Shown: positions 17,305-25,735, counted from the first letter of the stretch. The stretch is 64,000 nt of DNA from Litorilituus sp. (GCA_030754235.1 JASMAS010000059.1:58606-122605), one strand, 5' to 3'. Numbers and translations are program-made. Notes: generated from the sequence alone by a model not told the origin.

Positions 17305-17333
17305 ATTCCCTCAAAGCCACTCGTTGAGGGAAT
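17305..17333. terminator. 10-bp hairpin before the integrase fragment
   Basis: ATTCCCTCAA (17305-17314) pairs perfectly with TTGAGGGAAT (17324-17333) around a 9-base loop. It lies between dusA and the integrase start. It could be a terminator, a regulatory leader, or part of the element's attachment region. Confidence 0.5.
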
Positions 17334-17371
17334 TAAAACTCCCTTTCAGGGGAATTGTTGGAGCTAAAATT

Positions 17372-17530
17372 GTGGCTAATTATACCATTAACAAACGAAG
17401 TAGAAAGAAGGGAACCGTCTATTGTGCCAGAGTTCGCGCAAAAGAGTCCGGTGTGGTGACCTTTTCAAAGAGCAAAACGTTCAACTCCAAGGTCGCTGCT
17501 ACGCGCTGGGCAAAGGAAACTGTTCATAAA
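17372..17530 (+). pseudogene. Tyrosine recombinase (dusA-associated integrase), N-terminal fragment cut by IS66
   Basis: From a GTG at 17372, with GGAG eight bases upstream, the frame reads MANYTINKRSRKKGTVYCAR, then SKTFNSKVAATRWAKETVHK. This is the typical N-terminal arm-binding region of phage-type integrases (basic start, KKGT turn, SKTF.., A..WA). It ends at the IS66 boundary at 17530, losing the catalytic domain. Its position, divergent from and next to the 5' end of dusA, matches the known dusA-associated integrase family. The frame is open back to 17243, but that longer start lacks support. Confidence 0.75.
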
Positions 17531-17555
17531 GTAAGCGCGTAATTAAGCAGTGCGC

Positions 17556-19109
17556 TTAGCTATAATCGAAGTCTAGCTGCACATTCCACGGCATTAAGTC
17601 GGTAAAATCATCATCGTCACTTTGACGTGCTGGCAATATTTTAAATAAATGCTGGAAGTAATAATATGGGTTGATGTCATTGGCTCGGCACGTCATGACG
17701 ATACTATAAAGTGTTGCACTTGCCTGTGCACCATTAATCGATTTTGAGAATAACCAGTTTTTTCTGCCAGTTGTAAACGGCCGGATATCTCGTTCTGTAA
17801 TATTGTTATCAATCCCTAAGTGACCATCTTCAACGTACCTAATAAGTTTATGCCACTGGTTTACATTGTATTTTATCGCTTTGCCAATGTAGCTCCCCGC
17901 GGTCACTTTATCACTGGTTTCATCAAGCCATACTTTGAATTTTGTTAAAATCGGCAGCGCTTTTTCTTGTCGTAGTTGATACCGCGCTTGTGGGGATAAC
18001 TTTTTGTTTTTCGCTTGAGTTTCTATTTTATATAATTGACTGATAAAGCTAATCGCTTTATGCGCACGGCCTTTATTTTTCGACTCTGCTTTTAATGCTT
18101 CATCATATTTACGTCTGGCGTGCGCCCAACAGCCCACAGGAATAACGCCTTCAATTCCTTCATAAACACTGTAACCATCGCACTGTAAATAACCTTGATA
18201 ACCGGCGAGGAACTCTTCTGCGCAAGCACGACTACGACCAGCTTGATAGTCGTAAATAACCACTACTTGTTTGCTAACTTCATTACTGCGATAGACCCAC
18301 ATTTGTGAATTGCTACTTGGATTTTCACCTTCATCTAGTACTTGTACACGCGTTTCATCAGCGCATAAGCTGTGCTCACCAAGCAAGTGACGCTGCATTG
18401 CTTTCACTAATGGCTTGATAAGATTACCCGCTTTAATGCACCAGTTCGCTAGTGTTCCTCGTGATAAACTTAAACCGCCACGCTCAAAGATATCAACTAA
18501 ACGATAAAGCGGTAGTGCATCACAGTATTTGGCGGTAACGACTGCCGATAAGGCTTCGGGACTTGCCATGCTACCAGGAATAGGTTGGGCTGGTTTAGGC
18601 GCGGTTATTATTTTACTGCTTAACTCCTCATGCTCACAGTGTCGACAAGCGTATTTAAATTGCTTATGTTTTATCACACTAATTTTGGCTGGAATAATTT
18701 TAACTTGTTCACTATCTTCACTACCACAGTGATGCATTTGTTCACCGCAACACGTACAAGCTAATTCGGTTAAGGTGTGCTCAACTTCTTCTCGTTCAAA
18801 GTGCTCAGCTAGCAGTTGCTTGCCTTTTTTATGATGTTGCGGTGCCTCGCTCGTTTTATGCTGCTCGGCTTCATTGAAGGTACCTCGGGGGGCTTTTTCA
18901 CTTTTTCGGCCGTATTTTTGTGATTTACTTAACTTTAATTCGGCGAGTAGATGGTCAATACGCGTTTGCATTTCGACTTTATCTTCTTTGAACGCTTCTT
19001 TTTCTGTTTGCCATGACTGTTTTTCTGATTCTAAAGCCTCAATCTGTGCTTGCATCTGGGCAAGTTGATTTTGTAGTGTGAGGAGGTGTGTGTCATCTGT
19101 CATTTTTAT
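17556..19109 (-). CDS. tnpC: IS66-family transposase TnpC (copy 2)
   Basis: Homologue of the 3306-4859 transposase with the same zinc-finger cysteines (CTCCGEQMHHCG) and catalytic motifs (LCADETRVQVLDEG, GCWAHARRKYDEA, NNITERDIRPFTTG). It differs at scattered residues (for example SLSRGTLANWC for NISRGTLANWC), so the two copies have had time to diverge. It appears intact. Start at the ATG at 19109 by analogy with copy 1; the frame opens at 19127. Confidence 0.92.
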   Translation of the reverse strand: MKMTDDTHLLTLQNQLAQMQAQIEALESEKQSWQTEKEAFKEDKVEMQTRIDHLLAELKLSKSQKYGRKSEKAPRGTFNEAEQHKTSEAPQHHKKGKQLLAEHFEREEVEHTLTELACTCCGEQMHHCGSEDSEQVKIIPAKISVIKHKQFKYACRHCEHEELSSKIITAPKPAQPIPGSMASPEALSAVVTAKYCDALPLYRLVDIFERGGLSLSRGTLANWCIKAGNLIKPLVKAMQRHLLGEHSLCADETRVQVLDEGENPSSNSQMWVYRSNEVSKQVVVIYDYQAGRSRACAEEFLAGYQGYLQCDGYSVYEGIEGVIPVGCWAHARRKYDEALKAESKNKGRAHKAISFISQLYKIETQAKNKKLSPQARYQLRQEKALPILTKFKVWLDETSDKVTAGSYIGKAIKYNVNQWHKLIRYVEDGHLGIDNNITERDIRPFTTGRKNWLFSKSINGAQASATLYSIVMTCRANDINPYYYFQHLFKILPARQSDDDDFTDLMPWNVQLDFDYS

Positions 19110-19161
19110 AGCATGACACACTGGCAAGATCGTTCAAGAGGGTAACCGTGATCCTAATGGG

Positions 19162-19512
19162 TTACATCACAGACAAGCCTGATAATGTTGGGTGTCGAGT
19201 CTGGCTCGTCACGGGTAAACCGGATAATAACCATTGAAGTTGGCGTTGCTCAATGCTCATTGCCGCGTGCGCTTCGCCGTATTTTGGCCATTGAAATCTC
19301 CCTTGCTCTAAGCGACGATAATAAAGCCAAAAACCATTAGTATCCCAAAATAATATTTTTAACTTATCGCGCTGTTTATTACAAAAAACAAACCAAGCTT
19401 GACTCAAAGGATCGAGAGATAAGGTCTCACTGACAATAATGCTAAGGCCATTGATAGATTTTCTCATGTCAGTAAAGCCAGTGACCAAGTAGACTTGGCT
19501 AGGTGAATGCAT
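19162..19512 (-). CDS. tnpB: IS66 accessory protein TnpB (copy 2)
   Basis: A 116-residue TnpB with the same core as copy 1 (VTGFTDMRKSINGL, RDKLKILFWDTNGFWLYYRR). It differs around residues 47 and 73-79 (KYGEAHAAM in place of TCDEVCAAM). It overlaps the accessory ORF upstream by one base. Confidence 0.9.
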   Translation of the reverse strand: MHSPSQVYLVTGFTDMRKSINGLSIIVSETLSLDPLSQAWFVFCNKQRDKLKILFWDTNGFWLYYRRLEQGRFQWPKYGEAHAAMSIEQRQLQWLLSGLPVTSQTRHPTLSGLSVM

Positions 19513-19817
19513 TACAACACACTCAATAATTGCGCTAAGGTTTGATGCATTAGCGTCGACTCAAAATCTAATTGGTAGCCATTTGGCGTGGTGAGTTTAA
19601 TCATGGAAGACTGAGTTAAAGGCTGATCATGAATAACAAGGGGGATCACCTGTTGCTGTTTAACGGGTAGCGCTTTATCAGATAGGCGTGCACGCCAAGC
19701 ATAGAAGGTGGACACGTTAATCTTGTTGTCGCGGCAAAATTGAATGATAGTTAAATCGCTACGTTGTTGCTGTTCAAAGATGTTTTTCCAGTGTTTGATT
19801 TTTTGCTGCTTATTCAT
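19512..19817 (-). CDS. tnpA: IS66 accessory protein, TnpA-type (copy 2)
   Basis: A 101-residue helix-turn-helix protein matching the copy-1 protein through its first 43 residues apart from one change, and diverging in the middle (RARLSDKALPVKQQQVIPLV). The conserved FCRDNKINVSTFYAWR segment is the likely DNA-binding helix pair. Confidence 0.85.
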   Translation of the reverse strand: MNKQQKIKHWKNIFEQQQRSDLTIIQFCRDNKINVSTFYAWRARLSDKALPVKQQQVIPLVIHDQPLTQSSMIKLTTPNGYQLDFESTLMHQTLAQLLSVL

Positions 19818-19951
19818 AATTACCTCATGTTAATTTGCTGAGATAATTATGCGCAGGCTAGATTAATATTGGTATGTGGGGCTAATTACGCGCTTACGTC
19901 AATTCAACTAACGATACTAAAGATACTAGCGAAACAAGAGATATTGACCCT

Positions 19952-20209
19952 ATGGGTCGTTGGATGTTGACTTCATCATTAATGCAGCAATATGGCACAG
20001 CCGTCATTCCATATCCTCAGGTGGCTGCTGACTTCCTTAATTGGAAAGCGGAAAAGACAGCAATAGCAAAATACAACGATGGCACTGTTGCCAAGTTGAA
20101 GCTTGTGACGATTCAAAGTGATGGTGGGCGAAAACAACCTATTTTTGTGGCTGTTCAGGACTTGGCTGACTTCCTTCTACAGAACCGTAAGTTAGCTATT
20201 TCAAATTAG
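19952..20209 (+). CDS. PrtN-like (pyocin activator family) protein, possibly 5'-truncated
   Basis: An 85-residue protein: LMQQYGTAVIPYPQVAADF, then a charged centre, and QPIFVAVQDLADFLLQNRKLA. The pattern (L..QY....IP...V...F, then P.FV.V.DLA.FL) fits the pyocin activator PrtN family, small regulators often found beside integrases of genomic islands. The frame is open back to the IS66 end at 19897 and the ATG at 19952 lacks a clear ribosome site, so the original start may have been lost to the IS. Assigned from pattern and context. Confidence 0.5.
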   Translation: MGRWMLTSSLMQQYGTAVIPYPQVAADFLNWKAEKTAIAKYNDGTVAKLKLVTIQSDGGRKQPIFVAVQDLADFLLQNRKLAISN

Positions 20210-20308
20210 AAACTACTATTGGCTGCTATCCTATAGGAAGCATGTAGCAAACATTCCCAATACTTGAAAATCTTTATTTTGTTAATCATATAAAGAATAG
20301 AAAATTAA

Positions 20309-20339
20309 GCACTTCCAGCGAACTTAGGCTTGGAAGTGC
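20309..20339. terminator. Intrinsic terminator between convergent genes
   Basis: GCACTTCCA (20309-20317) and TGGAAGTGC (20331-20339) form a perfect 9-bp stem. On the minus strand it is followed by TTAATTTT, so it best fits termination of the lipoprotein transcript. Confidence 0.75.
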
Positions 20340-20382
20340 CACCATTAATACCTATATCAAGCTTGGCTTGAATCAATAAATA

Positions 20383-20952
20383 CTATGTAGGATCAATATC
20401 ATTAAAAAGCTTAATCAGACTCTGCTCAAGCTCTTGACCTTCCATCAGAGGAGAGTAATTGATAAAAATAGGGTTCTTTTCAAGAGTAATTTCAATCTCT
20501 GATGCAGGATACAGCGTAAAAATAAGCTTGTTAGAAGTTTCAGCAATATCAAATTTGAAGTCAACATGAACCATAGTTGCGATCATTTCTTTACCACCAC
20601 CTGCGGCAGCACTATAACTGAAGATCTCTCCATTTACTAAAATCAGCTTGATAGCCTTGTTTTCTATATCTAGCAACACATCCCGCCCCCAGACATCAAG
20701 AGAAGCTGCACTGTTTAGTCGTCTTTCACATAAGTCACCACAATGGCTGTAAGGTGCCAATCTTTGTATTTCTTTGAATACCGTATTTAGTACATTAGCT
20801 TTAGTGACTGGATACATCCATACCCCTTTTTCAAACTCAAATACTCTTTTATTGGCAATTTGTTTCAGAGAAGATTTTCCCTCTTGAGTGCTACTACAGC
20901 CAGATAGAAATGCTATCAATAATACTAAAGGTAATATAAACTTATTCTTCAC
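20383..20952 (-). CDS. Lipoprotein of unknown function
   Basis: A 189-residue protein with a lipoprotein signal (KFILPLVLLIAFLSGCSS, lipid-modified cysteine at residue 19). The mature part is mixed alpha/beta with a cysteine pair (SHCGDLCERR) and a GGGKEMIATMVHV segment. No family recognised. Serine after the cysteine suggests outer-membrane sorting. It lies inside the dusA-linked island, convergent with the PrtN-like gene, so it is probable island cargo. Confidence 0.65.
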   Translation of the reverse strand: MKNKFILPLVLLIAFLSGCSSTQEGKSSLKQIANKRVFEFEKGVWMYPVTKANVLNTVFKEIQRLAPYSHCGDLCERRLNSAASLDVWGRDVLLDIENKAIKLILVNGEIFSYSAAAGGGKEMIATMVHVDFKFDIAETSNKLIFTLYPASEIEITLEKNPIFINYSPLMEGQELEQSLIKLFNDIDPT

Positions 20953-21291
20953 AGGACTTCCTTATTTATTCTTATAATTAATTTTATTTTCACCAAAATT
21001 AGGTGAGCGTAAACTACATCAAACAAAAGTTTTTTTCAATAAAATTCACATGGTTACAAGCATTATTGAAACATGCTCTCGAACACTCTATAGACTCCTT
21101 ATTTTCAATAGCTTTCTTAAATAAGACCTCCGAAGCCATTGCAGCCTCTTTAACCAAGTAATCAAATTAATTCTTGAATTTGATGCGCTATTTAGCGATA
21201 TTCTACGTTCTTAACGTCTCGACGAGGGACTAAATAAGGGAACTGATAAAACCAAGGTTCCTTGCAAGTCTTATCTAATAAAGGTTTCAGC

Positions 21292-21345
21292 TTAAACGTT
21301 GCACCAATCTAACATTGGAGCGCAGGATAGCTTGTGAGAAATCAT
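21292..21345 (-). pseudogene. dusA 5'-end fragment 1 (relic attachment junction)
   Basis: The minus strand from ATG 21345 reads MISHKLSCAPMLDWCNV and stops. The intact DusA reads YSHKLSVAPMLDW at the same place, so SHKLSxAPMLDW is shared. Elements that integrate into the start of dusA leave such a displaced 5' end at their far boundary. The leader beside it (21332-21395 on the plus strand) also resembles the leader of the second fragment at 22832-22895. Confidence 0.75.
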
Positions 21346-21483
21346 ATACTTACTTAAATAGCCTTTGAATTTAAACTGAGTTTAGTCATGGTAAATAGCG
21401 ACTAAGATAATTGTGGATTATACTGATGTTAGGTGTACTAAACAAAGAAAATAACTATAGATTATTGGACAGATAGTTAATTG

Positions 21484-21518
21484 AAACCAGATTTTTCTGA
21501 ACATGAAAAATCTGGTTT
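21484..21518. terminator. Intrinsic terminator of the padR unit
   Basis: A perfect 13-bp stem (AAACCAGATTTTT at 21484-21496 with AAAAATCTGGTTT at 21506-21518) about 20 bases after the stop of the permease-prefix gene. Confidence 0.8.
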
Positions 21519-21539
21519 ATTCAGTAGAATACTGGTAAT

Positions 21540-22193
21540 TTAACTTTCAGATAGCGTCTGTATTTTTTGTTCTGCAACATAACATAGCATTTTCAAAGCA
21601 ATACCATATATTAAAGTTAATATTGAAACCGCGAATGCTGACCCAAAGTAAGTCATATCATCCAAGTGTTCTCCCATTGCAACCCAGCCAATAAGTGTCA
21701 TAAAAATACCTAATATAATTCCTGAGTTTCCTAGGACGGAAAAAACTCGTTTAGATGAGATATATAACTGTCCATCTTGACTGCTATCATTACTAAATAA
21801 AATCGCAAATGCCCTTTTAACATCCTTTGTTGATGTTGATGCATAAGTAAAAGCTATAGCAGGTGGAAAAACTATCAATATTGATTGCATATCCATATAC
21901 AAAGATGGACTGCTCGCCAAAACCATTGCCATTAAGGTAAACCCTAAAAATAAGAATACACTAAATATAAACATCACAAATCCTCGTTGAGTTTTAAACA
22001 TAAATTGAATCCCCGATTTCACAGCTTGTCGCCAATACCAATAATTGGCTCCAATAAGCTGATTATTAGAAATACGTTGTAAATATTCTTCAGATAAATC
22101 ACCTAAAACAGGTTCAATTAATGCTTCTGGTAATGCCCAAGATAAAAATTGGCTAGCAATTTTTGGTGGTTGGCTATAATTTGGGTTTTTCAT
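21540..22193 (-). CDS. Permease-prefix-domain membrane protein
   Basis: 217 residues. The N-terminus (PPKIASQFLSWALPEALIEPVLGDLSEEYLQR, then ANYWYWRQAVKSG) is the permease prefix domain 2, usually found at the front of large ABC-type permeases of the MacB/FtsX kind that are paired with a PadR regulator. Here it is fused only to a short membrane region (about four helices), not to a full permease. It overlaps padR by one base and is the second gene of that unit. Confidence 0.7.
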   Translation of the reverse strand: MKNPNYSQPPKIASQFLSWALPEALIEPVLGDLSEEYLQRISNNQLIGANYWYWRQAVKSGIQFMFKTQRGFVMFIFSVFLFLGFTLMAMVLASSPSLYMDMQSILIVFPPAIAFTYASTSTKDVKRAFAILFSNDSSQDGQLYISSKRVFSVLGNSGIILGIFMTLIGWVAMGEHLDDMTYFGSAFAVSILTLIYGIALKMLCYVAEQKIQTLSES

Positions 22194-22528
22194 TATTTAC
22201 AACCAAGCTGAGAAAGAGCTACATTTTCCCACATTGAAGTTAATGCTTGTTTTGAACGCCTCAGCGCATGTTGTCCTTTCGCTGTTATTCTGAAGTATTT
22301 TTTGGCTCTGCCACCACGTTCTGGCGTCACTTCCCCCATCTTACTGTCAAGTAGGCCTTTTTTCTCAAGTCGCTCTAAAGTCGTGTATAAAGCACCTATC
22401 GTCACATCTCGATTGATAGTGACGGCAAGTAACTGCCTAATAGCACTACCGTATGCGTTATCACCTAATTTCAAAATTGAAAGCAATAAAAACTGCTCGA
22501 ATTCACCTAAGAATTTTTCTTTTTCCAT
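22193..22528 (-). CDS. PadR-family transcriptional regulator
   Basis: A 111-residue winged-helix protein with the PadR pattern: FEQFLLLSILKLGDNAYGSAI, GALYTTLERLEKKGLL, and GGRAKKYFRITAKGQHAL. Such regulators sit directly in front of permease-prefix transporters and repress them, probably releasing DNA on ligand or stress. It is translationally coupled to the downstream gene. Cargo of the second dusA-linked segment. Confidence 0.9.
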   Translation of the reverse strand: MEKEKFLGEFEQFLLLSILKLGDNAYGSAIRQLLAVTINRDVTIGALYTTLERLEKKGLLDSKMGEVTPERGGRAKKYFRITAKGQHALRRSKQALTSMWENVALSQLGCK

Positions 22529-22752
22529 AATTTTAAAATCACAAGAAACAAACCAATAACTACAATGTAGATTATATTATAGATATGTCAATATATTTTA
22601 TTTTGTAGAATAAATAATATGGAATACTTTTGTAATTTTTATTGGTTGAAGCTTTTCTATAAAATGAAGATGGTTGAACATAACTGTAGAGTTTAAAAAT
22701 ATAGAGGGGGATATCCTTATGACTTGCCCCTTTTAACCCATTTTTTTTAAAA

Positions 22753-22773
22753 AATGGCTTACAATAAGCCATT
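22753..22773 (-). terminator. Intrinsic terminator on the minus strand
   Basis: AATGGCTTA, 3-base loop, TAAGCCATT, followed on the minus strand by TTTTTT. It would stop transcripts entering from the relic dusA 5' end and its leader. Confidence 0.8.
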
Positions 22774-22804
22774 GAATAATAAAACGAATAATGATCAAAT
22801 CGCA

Positions 22805-22846
22805 TCCATCAAGCATAGGAACAACAGGGAGTTTATGAGAAATCAT
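22805..22846 (-). pseudogene. dusA 5'-end fragment 2 (relic attachment junction)
   Basis: The minus strand from ATG 22846 reads MISHKLPVVPMLDG before the likeness ends. DusA has YSHKLSVAPMLDW. At DNA level ATGCTTGAT is shared exactly with the intact gene. Together with fragment 1 this marks a second boundary, so two elements appear to have integrated one after the other at dusA. Confidence 0.72.
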
Positions 22847-22919
22847 AGAGTTATTTACATAACCTTTAAATAGGGGCTACGTTTAGCCAAAAACAACTTG
22901 CATTCATAAGTGAGACACT

Positions 22920-23014
22920 TGAAGATCAGTCTCATATTACAACCCCTGTAATTGGACAGTCTAAAGCGTATAGAGCTTTATATAGAGGCTGGTAACGTGC
23001 TCTTGTTCTACATA
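22920..23014 (+). repeat. 95-bp direct repeat, left copy, flanking IS21
   Basis: Identical to 25596-25690 over 95 bases; the match extends to 97 if the first two bases of the element are counted. It begins TGAAGATCAGTCTCAT and ends TTGTTCTACATA. Far longer than the 4-8 bp duplications IS21 elements make. No gene is seen in it. Confidence 0.9.
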
Positions 23015-23220
23015 TGCATGCTTCGGCCTGAACCGATCACCCATTTCGGTATTATCCGATCATGCCTTTCGGTATTAACCGATCACTCGTTTCGCTTTGA
23101 ACCGATCATTTTAGGCCTTTTCCCGAAATAGGTGATCGGTTGTCCGAAATACCTCTCTTTTTCGTTTTTCATCAATGAGTTACTCTCCATTAATCACAAC
23201 AATTGATTTTGGGGAATAAC

Positions 23221-24756
23221 ATGCGAAAAAAGAGAACACCAATGAGTAAAATAAATGACGTATTACGTTTAAAGTTTGAAGCGAAATTATCACATCGTGA
23301 TATTTCGTCATGTCTTAAAATTGGCCCAGCCACTGTTTCTGAAATTTTAACGCGCTTTAAAAATGCAGATTTAACTTGGCCGTTGCCTGATGAACTGAGC
23401 GAAGCTGTATTGGAGCAACGTTTATTCCCTGGAAAATCCTGTTCAACAAAGAAAGAATTACCAGACTTTGCTTTGATGCACAAAGAACTAAAACGTAAGG
23501 GCATGACTAAAATACTCTTGTGGCAAGAGTATCAAGCAAAGCATCTAGAAAAGGCTTACGCCTATACTCAGTTTTGCGAATACTACCTTCGTTGGCGAAA
23601 AAAGCTTAAACGTAGCATGCGCCAACACCATATTGCTGGAGATAAACTATTCATTGATTATTGTGGCCCAACAGTACCAATAGTTAACCCTGACACAGGA
23701 GAAATACGAAACGCACAGATATTTGTTGCCACACTAGGTGCATCTAACTACACCTACATTGAAGCCAGTGCTAGTCAAAAACAAGAAGATTGGTTAATGG
23801 CGCATGTTAGCGCGTTTGAATTTTTTGGCGGAGTGCCCAACTTGCTAGTGCCAGATAATTTACGTAGTGCAGTAACAAAAGCCGATAGATATGAGCCAAC
23901 ACTCAATGATAATTATCTTAAGTTAGCTCGCCACTATAACACCGCAGTTATGCCCGCTAGACCTTATAAACCGAAAGATAAAGCCAAAGCGGAAAATGCG
24001 GTACTTATTGTTGAACGCTGGATATTAATGCGCATTCGTCATCAAGTGTTCCATACCTTAGCAAGTTTGAATCATGAGCTTAAACGCTTACTTAAAGACT
24101 TAAACCAAAGAGCCTTTAGGCATTTACCAGGGAACCGAGAAAGCTTATTTGAACAACTAGACCGTCCCGCATTAAAAGAACTTCCAAAATATCGTTATGA
24201 ATATATTGACCACCATCATGCCAAAGCCGGCATAGATTACCATGCACTTTATAAAAAACACGCTTATTCAGTGCCGCATATTTACACAGGTGAACGTGTT
24301 GATATCCAAGCCACTGTTCGCATGATAAGAATTTATTTCAAAGGGAAATGCATTGCTCAACACCCAAGAAGTCATAAATCAGGTGGCTTTACTACATTGC
24401 CAGAGCATATGCCTATATCGCATCAAAAACAGCAGTGGTCGCCTCAACGATTACTTAATTGGGGAAAAAGCATTGGCAGTGGTACTCGCAGTATTGTTGA
24501 ACACCAACTCAATAGTAAAACACATCCTGAGCAGGCTTATAGAGCTTGCTTAGGATTACTCAGTTTAGCGCGTCAATATACAGATGCCCGCTTAGAGCAA
24601 GCTTGTCAAAGTGCTTTACTACTAGAGCGACCAGATAGGTTTACCGTAAAAAACTTACTTGAAAATAAACGTGAAAAATATGCACAAGAACAAAAAGAAG
24701 AACCCAACGAACCAATAAAACACCTAAATATCCGTGGCTCAAATTATTACAACTAA
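23221..24756 (+). CDS. istA: IS21 transposase IstA
   Basis: A DDE transposase of about 511 aa. An N-terminal helix-turn-helix (KLSHRDISSCLKIGPATVSEIL) is followed by the catalytic core with KLFIDYCGPTVPIV, NLLVPDNLRSAVTKAD and the KDKAKAENAVLIVERWIL region bearing the catalytic glutamate. A C-terminal DNA-binding part follows. The ATG at 23221 has GGGG six bases upstream and is preferred to the upstream TTG at 23203. Intact. Confidence 0.93.
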   Translation: MRKKRTPMSKINDVLRLKFEAKLSHRDISSCLKIGPATVSEILTRFKNADLTWPLPDELSEAVLEQRLFPGKSCSTKKELPDFALMHKELKRKGMTKILLWQEYQAKHLEKAYAYTQFCEYYLRWRKKLKRSMRQHHIAGDKLFIDYCGPTVPIVNPDTGEIRNAQIFVATLGASNYTYIEASASQKQEDWLMAHVSAFEFFGGVPNLLVPDNLRSAVTKADRYEPTLNDNYLKLARHYNTAVMPARPYKPKDKAKAENAVLIVERWILMRIRHQVFHTLASLNHELKRLLKDLNQRAFRHLPGNRESLFEQLDRPALKELPKYRYEYIDHHHAKAGIDYHALYKKHAYSVPHIYTGERVDIQATVRMIRIYFKGKCIAQHPRSHKSGGFTTLPEHMPISHQKQQWSPQRLLNWGKSIGSGTRSIVEHQLNSKTHPEQAYRACLGLLSLARQYTDARLEQACQSALLLERPDRFTVKNLLENKREKYAQEQKEEPNEPIKHLNIRGSNYYN

Positions 24757-24766
24757 GGAATGAAAA

Positions 24767-25510
24767 ATGAATGACATCGTTATAGAGCAACTACGTAGCT
24801 TACGTATGAGTCCATTTGCTAATGCACTTGAGCAACAGCGACAACAGCCGACAACTTTTGACGAATTAGGTTTCGAAGAAAGACTAACTCTGCTACTCGA
24901 ACATGAATTAATTGAGCGAGAAAATGCACGGGTAAAACGCTTGCGAAGGCAAGCTAAGCTTCGGCTTAATGCCTTACCCGAAAAGCTTAACTACGGTGTT
25001 GAACGGGGTTTAATTAAAGGCGTTCTTGCACCACTAATTGCAGGTAATTACCTGCAACTAAAACAAAACATACTTATCACGGGTAAAACGGGTTGTGGTA
25101 AAACCTATCTTGCCTGTGCACTTGGTGAGCAAGCATGTCGCCAACAATATCGTGTGAGATATTATCGTTTAGGCCGATTACTTGATGAATTGATTGCTGG
25201 GCGTGTTGATGGCAGTTACATACGACTCATGAATCAATTAAACAAAGTAGACTTACTGATTTTAGATGATTGGGGTCTAGAAAAAATGAGCGCAAGGCAA
25301 GCTAGTGAGCTACTGGAGGTTATTGAAGATCGGTATCAAGTAAACAGCACCATAATTGCTAGCCAAGTACCGATAAAAGAGTGGCATCAACTGATAAGTA
25401 ACCCAACAATTGCTGACGCATTGCTTGATAGGTTAGTACACAATAGTCATAAAATTAATCTAGATGGTGAATCTCAAAGAAAAAACAATTTGACTCTATC
25501 CGATCAGTAG
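24767..25510 (+). CDS. istB: IS21 helper ATPase IstB
   Basis: A 247-residue AAA+ ATPase related to DnaC/DnaA, with Walker A GKTGCGKTYLA, Walker B DLLILDDWGLE and the C-terminal DRLVHNSHKINLDGES (sensor/arginine region). It assists target selection by IstA. It lies 10 bases after istA with AAGGAATGAAAA as the ribosome site. Confidence 0.93.
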   Translation: MNDIVIEQLRSLRMSPFANALEQQRQQPTTFDELGFEERLTLLLEHELIERENARVKRLRRQAKLRLNALPEKLNYGVERGLIKGVLAPLIAGNYLQLKQNILITGKTGCGKTYLACALGEQACRQQYRVRYYRLGRLLDELIAGRVDGSYIRLMNQLNKVDLLILDDWGLEKMSARQASELLEVIEDRYQVNSTIIASQVPIKEWHQLISNPTIADALLDRLVHNSHKINLDGESQRKNNLTLSDQ

Positions 25511-25595
25511 GTATAAATATTAGCTATGAAAAAGAGAGTGAAAAAAAGTGATCGGTTCAAACCGAATTAACTGATCGGTTCAGCCGAAATATGCA

Positions 25596-25690
25596 TGAAG
25601 ATCAGTCTCATATTACAACCCCTGTAATTGGACAGTCTAAAGCGTATAGAGCTTTATATAGAGGCTGGTAACGTGCTCTTGTTCTACATA
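25596..25690 (+). repeat. 95-bp direct repeat, right copy, flanking IS21
   Basis: Exact copy of 22920-23014, directly outside the right end of the IS21 element and 45 bases before the serine-hydrolase gene. Confidence 0.9.
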
Positions 25691-25735
25691 TGAATATTTT
25701 AACTAAAAAATAGTTTCTATACTAAAAGGTTTTTC

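Larger units (their letters stand above)
17531..19897 (-). mobile_element. IS66-family insertion sequence, copy 2 (2367 bp, inverted)
   Basis: Same length, termini (GTAAGCGCGTAATTA inverted repeats) and gene order as copy 1 at 2518-4884, in opposite orientation and with scattered substitutions. The flanking octamers TTCATAAA and GTCAATTC do not match each other or those of copy 1, so the insertion lacks its 8-bp duplication. It sits between an integrase start and a PrtN-like gene, consistent with an adjacent deletion. Confidence 0.92.
23015..25595 (+). mobile_element. IS21-family insertion sequence
   Basis: Ends start TGCAT and are imperfect inverted repeats (TGCATGCTTCGGCCTGAACC on the left; TGCATATTTCGGCTGAACC read from the right). 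The left end carries four and the right end two copies of a TTTCGGTnnnAACCGATCA-like motif, as expected of the multiple transposase sites of this family. It holds istA and istB in order. The flanking sequences form an unusual 95-bp direct repeat. Confidence 0.93.

Noticed and set aside
17243..17371. A longer start for the integrase fragment at the ATG 17243
   Set aside because: The first 43 residues do not look like an integrase, the stretch contains a 10-bp hairpin, and the GTG at 17372 has a good ribosome site and family-like start.
2518..19897. Inversion between the two opposed IS66 copies as an explanation for the missing target duplications
   Set aside because: Exchanging the inner flanks still gives no matching octamers (CGATATTC with TTTATGAA; CATTAAGA with GTCAATTC) and rejoins no broken gene.
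22572..22805. 77-codon minus-strand ORF
   Set aside because: It crosses a strong intrinsic terminator and overlaps the dusA relic region in another frame; lysine/tyrosine-rich composition typical of A/T-rich non-coding DNA.
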